From: Tulasnella sp. 424
Taxonomy: Eukaryota > Basidiomycota > Agaricomycetes > Cantharellales > Tulasnellaceae
NCBI GenBank assembly: GCA_019633425.1
Contig: WSUB01000011.1
Coordinates: forward strand, 234,070-298,069
Direction of reading: 5' to 3'
Length of the DNA: 64,000 bases
Below are positions 55,110 through 64,000 of the stretch, piece after piece (the first letter of the stretch is position 1; every line of letters begins with the position of its first letter). Below the pieces are notes generated by a model that was not told the origin of the DNA, ran no database searches, and saw nothing but the letters and a program-made list of their open reading frames with translations. The translations under genes were made by a program, and so were the position numbers.

Positions 55110-55400
55110 TGGGTAGCGTCAGCGGCAACCTGGTAATAGACAGGGTGGTAAATTACAAGTCTTTGATCCGTCAACGACACGAGGCTCGATACTGGGGTGT
55201 CGCTTAGCGGTAGTGGACCGGGTTGAACAGTCCGCTAGGGTAACGTCAGCGTCACCCTGAGTCCGCTAGGGTAGCGTCAGTGTAACCCTGGTAGTAGATA
55301 GGGTGGTAAATGACAAGTCTTTGACCGGCCAATGACCCTCCCCTCGATACTGGGGTGTCGGTTAGCGGTAGTGGACCGGGTTGAAGCAGTCCGCAGATTA
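55110..55400 (+). repeat. Minisatellite of unit 4 (about two copies plus a partial)
   Basis: Copies of GGTGGTAAAT-ACAAGTCTTTGA and CGATACTGGGGTGTCG. Between them is a short tandem of CAGTCCGCTAGGGTA-CGTCA units, as in unit 3. Confidence 0.7.
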
Positions 55401-55916
55401 GTTTACAGATGGTCAGTTATAGCTCCAGTCGGAGAAAAGGAGACAGGAAGATCCATCGATAGAGCGTCAGGTTAGTACCGCAAGCTCAACATAACCTTTC
55501 GCTTTCCAGTTAATAGAAAAAAATTGCTATTTAGCTGATATAGACCACTTGCCCCTGTCTTTTACCATTCATTTAACAGTCGTGACCCTGTCCTTTTCCA
55601 AACAGCCCAGGCAATGCGGTCTTGCACCTGACTAAGACCTGTCGGACACCTCTCCGGAGGACCTGACATCACGTTACTTCCGATCATTTAATGCCGCATT
55701 AATAGGGTATGTGGAGGGAGGAGCGGGAATTTCCGAAGAATGCGGCCCGTCCCTCCCTCCCAGCTGGACTTACCCGAGGCACGGCGATTTACTTCACAAT
55801 TTCCCAACAGCTGATAGACTAGTGAGAAATTGAATTTCATATTGCTGCCGTCATCGTCTCGTCATTGTGCGCATGGGCTACCAAAACGCTGGGGATTTGA
55901 TTGAATACCTTTCAAA

Positions 55917-56250
55917 TCCCCGTCTCCCTGTGAGAGCCTGGGGTTGGCTACGTTTTGAAACAGCAATATATCGGCTTAATGTGATAACGGACACGTTTGT
56001 TCACAGCCACTAAAGTATATCGGCAGCTCCCGGGCCACTTTCTACTCGGCTAGCGCCCCGCTAGCCCAGTTCAAGACCCTAAGTCTACTCCTGAATAGAA
56101 ATCCGAGTCCGACCTACTTGACTTAGCCAAGGCTCCTACTCCTCAGTGGGGTTTTATCCAAGTCTCTGGCCCTACGCTGATGGGAGGGAGAACTTAGTGC
56201 GGAGTTGGAGTGTTCGACGGCGAGAAAGGAAGCGTGCGCATCGCTGATAT
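55917..56250. repeat. Repeated block D, copy 2
   Basis: Second copy of the block at 53240-53600, ending near CGAGAAAGGAAGCGTGCGCA. Beyond about 56250 no repeat relation to the rest of the window is seen. Confidence 0.75.
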
Positions 56251-58907
56251 CGTTCCCTCATATCACTTCTCAATCTTGGTTGTCGACTTGCAAGTAGAAC
56301 GCCCATTCAGCTTTGGTAGTAATCCGTTTAGGCAGGACGAACATCCATCCGTCGGAGGTCGAAAGAACAAGACAATCATGTCTAACTGTATAGCATATCG
56401 ACTTACATGCTGTAAGAAGGTCATACAAGGGCATAAGGTGTCATCCACGAAGGATGGGGAGGGAAAAATTATGTTCTCGTGGTTAGGCAACGCCGACCAG
56501 GACCGAGCAACATGAAGAGTAAACCCCGATTGCGCAAGTATCGACAAGAAGTAATACAGCTGTGAGGGAGCTCCGACGTAACGGCGAAACGCGAAACGCG
56601 TTAATAGGGCGAGGAATGGGGAAGGATGAAAAGCAAGGCCAGGTCAGTGCCGAGCTCAGACACAGGGAGCCTTCGTAAAACTCAGCTTTTCTAGTATAAA
56701 TCCGTCGCTTCGATGCGGTCGTGGGTTTGGGGCTTGTTTGATCCCGCCTGTTGTAAGAAGACAAGGTTTCGTCAGGACAGGCCAGATCCCGGGCCGGAAC
56801 GAGTCGAGCTCAACTTACCAAAGCATCAATCACGCAGTAGGAGACAATGACTTGGACTCGGCTACAAAAGAATCAGAAAATTTCTCCTAGAACCTGAGTA
56901 CAGATACTAGAAACTGTACCAGTTTGTACGGCCCACCCCGCGAGAAAACCCCTGTTCCAGATGCCCGAGAAAGCACCTGGAAAAGCCTCCCGGCCCCAGG
57001 TTCTCCGCTCAGCTATGACACCGGCGAAAGAATCAAGTGGTGGCGACTCGCGGGGGCTGCATTAACAGTAGCACGACCTAGGGACACGCAAGTGAAAAAA
57101 AAAGAGGGTTGCGTTGGCCATGGGTTGGTCGTAAACATAGTGCCCAACGTCGGTTTGGAGTCATACGTACCGAATAAAAAATATAAACGCATAGGGATAG
57201 GGATGCTCAAGGGGCGCCGGAGCTGCGAAGGAGAAGGCATCCCCACCGAGACTCTGGTGATTCAAAAGGGGAGGGAAGGGAAAGGGAGACTTGAGAGGGA
57301 GAAAAGGAGACGATCAGAATAAATAAAGGGGGGAGACTCGGAGGGAGAAGGAGGGTGGCGAATAAATAGGAAACAGTCGTGGCGAAAACCGGACGATACG
57401 ACTTAACAGGACCAAAATTCGATCGCCAACATATGCGATTCTCAGGCTCCGATGCTACGTCCAAGTATCCCTTGCAATGGCATGGCATCAGATACTATGG
57501 AGAAGTATCCATACTTCGAGGTCCCCAATGCAGCTCTGAGCCGGTTGACCAAAATAGCTATTCTGAGCGCAACCAACGACCTCCGTAGCTCGGCTCCAAA
57601 TCAAGGCCATTCAAAATAGAAGGGCGTCGCAATCCAAGTGACCCGTATCTCCCCAGCGCGTGGAATCAGATCCCATTAATCTTTGCTCAAGGGGTATGGC
57701 GTCAAAGGGGTTTGTGGTGTCGGCAACGAAGAGGATGCCCAACGTCCACATGCCAAGTGCAGATAGATCAATACGAAGAAGTAGAAACATCCCAAGGACG
57801 TTGGAGCTGCTAAATAGAAGTTATCCCAAGTGTGACTGTAATAGCTAGGGTAAGTTCCGCGGGGGGGGGGGGGAAGAAGAATGCATCAGTGATTCAAGGA
57901 AGTTGTAACGGACAAGACGAGGTGGCCGAGAAGACCAAAGGAGCGCGTCATACAGCTTCATGGGATCAAATTCGGTCAATCGACAGAGCTGTGTGACTCG
58001 CAAGCGCTTAAACTGTTGTGCTACGGCGAAAAATATCTCGCTATGGCGCGACATCAGAAAGTCCCAGAGTGGGGGTCCCGTACTGCAGTCTCTAGGACCG
58101 ATCAAGCGAGCAGCCGTCGAGAATCTCTAGAAGAGAACCAGACCTAGGCCACAACGTGAACGGATAAAAACTGAGGTAATTTAGATTATGCGAGGACAGC
58201 GACAAAGCAGACCCTGCGGCTACAATCGCAATCGGCCTCTCCAGTGCAAACATCTTCTCCTCCGATGAACTCACCCTTAATCTATAGTGCGATAATTTTA
58301 AAACGTTTCCGGGCTGTACTTGTCTCCATCGAAGTGGGACCAAAAGCAAACCCCATTTGAGCGATTTACCATGGGATCGAACCGTCGGCTAGGCGTGAGC
58401 GCAATGTTTGTCCCCATTCTCACGGACGGAACCTTTCTTTCCATCTTTCCATTGGCTTTGCCCTTCGCAAACAGTACTCCCCTCACTCGTCCTCTGGTCG
58501 TCCGATTACAAGACCAGCTACGAGGATTCAATTCAAATCGAGCATCTTATGACATCATGAGCCTTGGGCCCCAATTCGAATCCTCCAAACAAACCATAGC
58601 TCAGTCGAACACGAAGACTTCAGCTAGCAATGCTGCGCGGCCGGATACTCCAGGTGCATTTAATGCAATACATGGCGTTACATGAATATACGTGCCATGG
58701 TGAAGGAGAGATGTCCTAGGGCGGCAATCCTGCTGATACTGGAGACAGCCGTGCGGATACGCATAATTTTGCTCCCGCTCTTTCGAGAGACCCACGAATC
58801 AATTCACTTCGACTTATACGTGGCTTCACACTATTCAATTCAGCAAAGCTTGTCCCTAGAAGTCCCCTTCTCCTTGACTCCTTCACCACTCACCAAGACT
58901 CACTAGT
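56251..58907. other. 2.65 kb gene-poor region
   Basis: No gene is recognised. ORFs are short and lack signals. There is a run of 13 G at 57861-57873 and purine-rich sequence at 57260-57350. One minus-strand frame (57845-58105) has coding-like composition but no known domain. The last 150 bases hold C/T-rich leader sequence of the FHA-kinase gene. Confidence 0.4.
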
Positions 58908-61266
58908 ATGGCTGGTGGAAAGCGTGTCAATCTCAAGAAGCAGCAGTACGCTCGCAAGCTTGCTAAGCCACGTAAACCTCAAGAGAAATCAGGAATCGGA
59001 GAGAAGGAGCCTGCTAAAAATGGAGATAGCAAACGAGAGCAGTAAGTCGCCCATCTTAGATAGCTACAGGAGTTTAATCGATTTCGTTTGCAGTGGAACG
59101 GAGTCAAGCTCTGACATATCTCAGGCTTTTCCGAAGCAGAAAAAAGCGAAGATATATCCCTCCCCAAAACAACACTCCACCGCCTCGAAATCCGCGGGTC
59201 GCCAACCGAAAGAAGGCGAAGCGAGCTTCCCTAACGACCATGCCAAAGAATATGATCCAGCCTCTCCAGAGTAATAATTTCTTATTGAGACGCACATTGA
59301 GCTGTCTGACATTCTCCGCCTAGATTGCCAAATTCGGACGCTCGCTACCCTTTCGTGCCGTCCACGGAGGAACGACCTCATCTGGCTCTGTTTTCAGCGA
59401 GTAAACCCGACAACGAACATCCGGCCAATCCTGCCGAAGGAGCAACTTCTCGGGACGACGCGGCTGTATCCGACATCGCCAGCCCGTACACCCCGTCCGC
59501 CCCTCAAGATGACAGCGAAGCATCTCCTGTCGAAGATCTCAACTCGCCGCATCCTGATCTCTGGATATCGTTTGGTACCCTTCAATGTTTAGGAAATCCA
59601 GCCGTCTCCTTTCCTTTGCGACTACGAAATGACGGGTCGGGGCGTCGAAGTATCATGATGGGTTTCGACCAAAGTTGCGACTTCATCGTCTTCGGTCCCG
59701 GAGTAGGTGGGTACCCTTAGACTCTCCGTAATAGCTGCCTCGATTTACCTCACGCAACACTTAAAAGGACGCTATCACTGCTTGTTGAGTCTCGAGCTCG
59801 GCAGACCTGACGAAGGCCCCCTCCATCGTCGGGTCGTGGTGCAAAAGATTCGGACCATAATAAGCCCTCCTTCGCTAAGTACAACGGTGAGGACTCTTGG
59901 GCATATCTTCTGTGATTGATCTTGGCGATTCATTTCTTCTCTTGTCTCTAGCTTTGGGCGGGAGAGGAAGCGTACGAAGTTGAGAACAAATCGGTTCTTC
60001 ACCCCGGAGGCATAATCCAGTTCGGAAATGGCGAAAAATACCTGTATCAAGGACCTGAGGTAGGCGACAATGTACCTATGCAACCGCACGAGACTAAGCT
60101 CCCATACCTCGCAGTTTTCCAGTCTTTACTCGCAGGGTTTGAAAATAGATGGCGGCGAGAAATTTAACTCCAGCGTCTTCCAAGTACAAAGGCTAAACGA
60201 CAAGCGTTCATTCGTTGCGAAGATGATTCCGTACTCTAAGATCAGAATGGCGACGAAAGAGATAGCCATCTACAAAATCCTCGGTCACCATCCAAGAATT
60301 GCTCAATTTATAGAGGCATTTTACGACTTCAAATCCGGCACACACTGTAAGCCTTCTGTTAAAAGTGGGCAGTCCAGATGCTGAGTGTCGACTGAATTCA
60401 AATTCGCAGGCCTCATCCTGGAAGAGGGATACAAGAATCTTTATCGATACACCCTGCAAATGCGTCCCGAGGACCAGTACTCGCTTCAAATAAACGCACC
60501 CCTATGGATCGAACAGATTACGAGCGGCGCAAAGGTGAGCAAACGCCTTTCGACTCCAGGACGTTACTATATCCAGGCTTGACATGCTTCCATTCTTCCA
60601 GTATATCCATGGACACGGCATAGCGCACAGAGACATCAAGCCTCAGAACATTGTGGTCTTCGTTGCTCCGTCTGGTACCGTGACTATGAAGGTGATAGAT
60701 ATGGGACTCGCCAGGCAAAACGAAGGCCCAGTAGTCGAACCGGTAAGAATCCATTTTTCGACGACCAACTACTCCGCTGAATCTATCATCGCTTAGTGGC
60801 TCGTCGGCACCCAAGACTGGACTGCGCCCGGTCCCTTCATGGCATACGAGGACGACAGACCTGTCGATTGTTATGGAATCGGCAGGATCCCATTTTTCCC
60901 GTATGTATTCCAACAGACTACAATTCTGCCCCTGTTTGTCATTCTCTTATTCACCACCCCTGTAGGCTGACGCCAGATCCGTGGCCGCGGGAGACTCGAG
61001 AATCCGAAAGAACATGTGGCTGTCCGACGGCTTGTAGGGGTCAATGCACCGAAAGGCGGGCCGCTCTGCGAGTCATCGAGGAGACTGGGGCAGGAAGCGA
61101 CTGTAAGTTGACAGCGAAAATCTGTCGTATTCACGGCTAACAGCTTGCACAAGGTGTTGACTTCTTGGAGGAGCTTCTGGTGGGACTTCCAGAGGAGTGT
61201 ATGAATGCTTCAGAGATCCTCCAGCATCCCTATCTGTCGGATAGCAACGTGAGCCAGGAGGTTTAG
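58908..61266 (+). CDS. FHA-like domain plus divergent Ser/Thr protein kinase
   Basis: Exon 1 starts MAGGKRVNLKKQQYARKLAK, a basic nuclear-type leader, and splices through two more exons into a disordered region. Residues from about 180 (DLWISFGTLQCLGNPAV, RRSIMMGFDQSCDFIVFG, later LHPGGIIQFGNGEKYLY) resemble an FHA phosphopeptide-binding fold. A kinase domain follows. FVAKMIPYSK has the VAIK-type Lys, KEIAIYKILGHHPRIAQF the αC Glu, HGIAHRDIKPQNIVV the intact catalytic loop, and VIDMGLARQ a DMG in place of DFG. GTQDWTAPGPF has APG in place of APE. The glycine loop is degenerate (IDGGEKFNSSVFQV). The end reads LEELLVGLPEECMNASEILQ. FHA plus kinase recalls Rad53/Chk2 but the sequence is too divergent to call an orthologue. 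Activity is uncertain. Exon joins in the C-lobe (60900-61160) are tentative. Confidence 0.68.
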
Positions 61267-61701
61267 GAACTCACACTATTCCGTAACAAGTCGAAGCAAC
61301 TGCAGCGCTGGTCGCTACTTCTCGGGGTGTGGATTAAGATTCCGTCTACCTAAACACCTATTTCTTTACTGTGTACATGAATGCTAAGCAGTGCTCTATC
61401 GGCGTTTCCAGATGCATTGTATTGATTGATCATAGACGAAGAAAGCAAAGGACTATTCGTGAGTCCCGCCGGTCTGCCCGGCCTTGGGACCCCATCGCAG
61501 CGCACGTCGATCCACCTTGGGTTCCTGATAGCTTCGATGTACTGTATGAGGTTTAATCTCTCTGCGGCTGTGCTGGACGCTTTGCTAGACGGGAGACTGT
61601 AGCGAGAAGGGGCGTGGTCCTTGTTCGTGGAGTCTTGCTTCGTCACGAATCACTGTACCAATATCGCCACGCACACGGTTCCAGACTATACCAAACGCGC
61701 A
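61267..61701. other. Intergenic between convergent kinase and F-box genes
   Basis: 3' flanks only. Short ORFs without support; no repeat or RNA gene seen. Confidence 0.4.
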
Positions 61702-62836
61702 TTAATTCGTGCCTCCCAAAAGTAAAAGCAATACGGTACCGTCTTCGGTAAGGGATGGGACATCTAAAAGGGAGTCGACTATTGGTTTGAGAAATGAAGA
61801 TAGTTCGTCGTAGGGTATAGGTTGCCATCCCCATCGCCTCCGCATCATCAATTGTATCCTAAAGTTCGGGGGTCCTTCAATGGTCTTTATAGAAGGGACT
61901 ACGAGCTCCTTACCTGGTCCAGCGTTCGGCCCAAATCCGCCTCTGTGAACGCATATCCTTGTTATACCAATGTTGAACTTCTGCCGTTGCCTGTACAGCC
62001 GTAAACGAGCTGCCCTCAGAGAAACCAGAAGCAAAGCAAGTACATACCGCTCTTCTTGCAATCTGTGCGGACAAGAGGTCGCTGTAAAACACCCCAACGT
62101 GCGGGGGTCCCTTTTCTCGGCAAGCCTGAAAGCGTCTCCAGAGTCTCATGACATCACTCTTGAGATAGTATCGACCTTTTTGAGTGTTTTCGCCATTATC
62201 GGCTGTACCTGTAGTTTGGTATGAGTCCTTCGCAACGAACGCGGAGTGAAGGTGCATTCACGTTGTTTGGTCCAGGGCAACCGCTTCAACAGGCCCCGAG
62301 AAAGACCGGGAAACATGTCTGACGCGCCTTCTAGATCTATAAGACTGAATATATTTTAAAATCAGAAAGACCAAGATAAACGATCCAGAGACGAGAAAAC
62401 CTTTTTGCCGCGCAGTCCCAGCAGTATCGGCGACACACGTGAAAGGCTTCAAGTTCCGCCATTTTATCACATCCTTCACCCTTATAGGTTCATCAGTACC
62501 CCTTCATGACTCAGGGGGTTTTAAACTTACCTGACACCCGCTAGAAAACAAAAATGCCATTGCCTCTGGAGTGGCCACTCCGTGCCAATTTGGTATTCCG
62601 TACTGGCTCCGCGACGCGTCCCAGAGAGGCTTGGATTTTTTGCTCATGAAAAAAGCTCTCAGCGACTTGCTTGAACGTGCGAGGGATACCATATTAGATG
62701 GGTGAAGAAAACCGCAAAGCTGCCCCGTCCGTTCGTAAGTAGTCCTTCCACTATCCTCCCCGTCGCTTACCTCGGCCATGACGCTCTTCGGAAGGGACAT
62801 GAATCCTCGAAAGCTCAGATCACCGGAGGGGGCCAT
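61702..62836 (-). CDS. F-box protein of agaricomycete type
   Basis: F-box proteins recruit substrates to SCF ubiquitin ligases, and basidiomycete genomes carry many paralogues of this form. The F-box itself is split by a 49-bp intron. MSLPKSVMAE (62771-62800) joins LCGFLHPSNMVSLARSSKSL, RAFFMSKKSKPLW, matching the LP-(x)-EICSFLHPSDLxSLARTSKxLR pattern of the group. A cysteine-bearing segment (FHVCRRYCWDCAAKR) follows in a later exon, then KGRYYLKSDVMRLWRRFQAC. A further spliced part is TAEVQHWYNKDMRSQRRIWAE and LTED-ending helices to the stop at 61702. A further in-frame ATG lies at 62836. The exon containing the cysteines runs into a stop unless another intron is used (near 62330). The gene is either intron-rich or partly decayed. 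Confidence 0.62.
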
Positions 62837-64000
62837 TGGTCCCCGAGGATGCCTGTTGAGCAGGGGTCTAGTTAACTTTACAGTGTCAGTTGGGGAAAAT
62901 CGAGTGACCTTCGCTCTTAGATTCCTAACCTTAGATCTTTGACAGCTTCTCGGCTTATATTGCCGCTCAGGTTTGAGATCCTGGGTGTCTAAATCGTCTC
63001 CACGGGCGGTCAAGCTAGAACTCGACGACGCAACCAAACAGACAAACACATGTACAGTTAACACGTGACGACAGACTTCTCACGCACATCCTGATGCCCT
63101 CAAGAGCATCAAGAGAAAGAAAATCCATAGTATATGTCAACTCGGTTATGTTAAGGTGTTAGTCGAGCCGCTGACGTAGATCTCCGAGGGGATGGCACCA
63201 TTTGTGGAGTTCGACTATATTCCACCCTTGAGGCGATCGATGCCAGCACCCTGCCAGCGCTCGATGACGACGCGTAGTTAAAGGATACATCCGACTATGG
63301 TGAGCCATGTAGAACGGACTGTTTTTATGGCGTCTCGAATCAGTCCTCGAATATCCGGTGCCGCTCGCGGCGGGTGACGGGAGTGCCACGTCAACATGGG
63401 TTGAATTGAAATGGGGACTCCGCTCAAGTTTTTCCTTCTGACCCAGTTCTCCGATTGCAAACCTCAAAGGCTCACTAAACCGTCCATTCTTACTTTATCC
63501 ATACTAACGGCTGAGAAATAGTCTCATTCTCTCAACGGTTCAAATTCGGCACTCCGCTACTCACGAAGGAATACATCGGGACTCGATTGTTTGTTGTCGA
63601 GCGTGTTGATTTTGTTTTCGTCTCGCCTGACTGGATAAACCTTCCCCTCCGCTCCACAGCCCCTTCTTTCCAAAGAGTCGGAGTGAGTGTTTATATACGA
63701 AGCTGTTCTCGAGCTTTCATCGCCTGAGTGGCTCGCCAACCGCAACCTCGTGCCCCTTCGATCTTCCTAGAACTTCCACCCTACCTCACCCCCGAATCAA
63801 CTGGTTCAGCTCTTATATCGTCTCCTTAGATCAATCCAGATAGATAACTGTGAGTGCGATTCGTCTTAATCAGTTGGCCGTTCCCACTAAATCAGCCCTC
63901 CCAGCTCTGTCTGACTATGCCGCCGTGGGTCTCTGGATGTGTCCCTAGAAGTCGGGTTGAGTTCCTGTGTGGCTGCATTCGCTTAATGCGAAAGCGGGCG
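62837..64000. other. 1.2 kb window end without a recognised gene
   Basis: Upstream flank of the F-box gene and sequence to the window edge. No supported ORF, repeat or RNA gene. Confidence 0.4.

Larger units (their letters stand above)
54183..55916. repeat. Segmental repeat unit 4
   Basis: This begins in the VIP1 downstream flank (GTTGATG-CGTG-CCTTTACCACATCT, matching about 46300) with no VIP1 coding part. It continues with CBM1 copy 4 (minus), the minisatellite and the CCTCTCCGGAGG block. It is the most diverged of the four. Confidence 0.78.

Noticed and set aside
57845..58105. 86-codon minus ORF with coding-like composition
   Set aside because: It starts or ends in a poly-G tract, has no domain or partner exon, and could not be linked to a known family.
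1..64000. CRISPR arrays, rRNA or tRNA genes, LTR retrotransposons
   Set aside because: No regularly spaced short repeats, no rRNA-like blocks, no convincing cloverleaf, and no reverse transcriptase or integrase motifs were seen by eye on either strand.

Overview
The window looks like a chromosome segment from a basidiomycete fungus, most likely a mushroom-forming agaricomycete (inference). The reasons are compact genes broken by many short introns of about 50-70 bp, pyrimidine-rich promoters, fungal family signatures (a Chs4/Skt5-type Sel1 protein, an Iks1-type kinase, a class V myosin, a Vip1-type inositol pyrophosphate kinase), an F-box gene of agaricomycete type, and small secreted proteins carrying a fungal CBM1 cellulose-binding module. 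No prokaryotic, plastid or mitochondrial signal was seen. Exon structures were read by eye from splice consensus and conserved motifs. Outer CDS boundaries are therefore better supported than every internal junction, and the CDS entries span introns.

Region 1 (1-3 kb) is a tandem pair of paralogues for a small surface protein. The downstream copy has a transmembrane anchor; the upstream copy stops just before it. Region 2 (3.2-39.1 kb) is a dense housekeeping block: LOG-type phosphoribohydrolase, PDH component X, TATA-binding protein, eRF1, an RWD/DUF1115 protein, Rad1, polynucleotide kinase/phosphatase, a thioredoxin-PITH protein, V-ATPase subunit D, an RGG-rich protein, phosphoglycerate kinase, a Chs4-like Sel1 protein, a KDM2/Jhd1-like demethylase, ribosomal protein uL24 (L26), an Iks1-like kinase and myosin V. 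Many of these are head-to-head pairs with 170-580 bp between start codons. After a 2.7 kb stretch with no recognisable gene comes the Vip1/PPIP5K gene (41.8-46.0 kb).

Region 3 (46-56.3 kb) is a young, unstable accessory block. A unit made of the 3' end and downstream flank of the Vip1 gene, a reverse-strand CBM1-only secreted protein gene and a minisatellite has been copied in direct orientation at least four times, with two partial Vip1 copies left behind. One copy is interrupted by a roughly 620 bp MITE-like element with 35 bp terminal inverted repeats. Another copy contains an assembly gap flanked by an exact 81 bp duplication. The four CBM1 genes are intact once a 67-68 bp intron is recognised that hides the last part of the module.

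Region 4 (56-64 kb) is gene-poor. It holds a fast-evolving FHA-like plus protein kinase gene (58.9-61.3 kb) and an intron-rich F-box gene (61.7-62.8 kb, reverse strand). The most novel part of the window is the CBM1-only array and the way it is tied to the Vip1 3' end.
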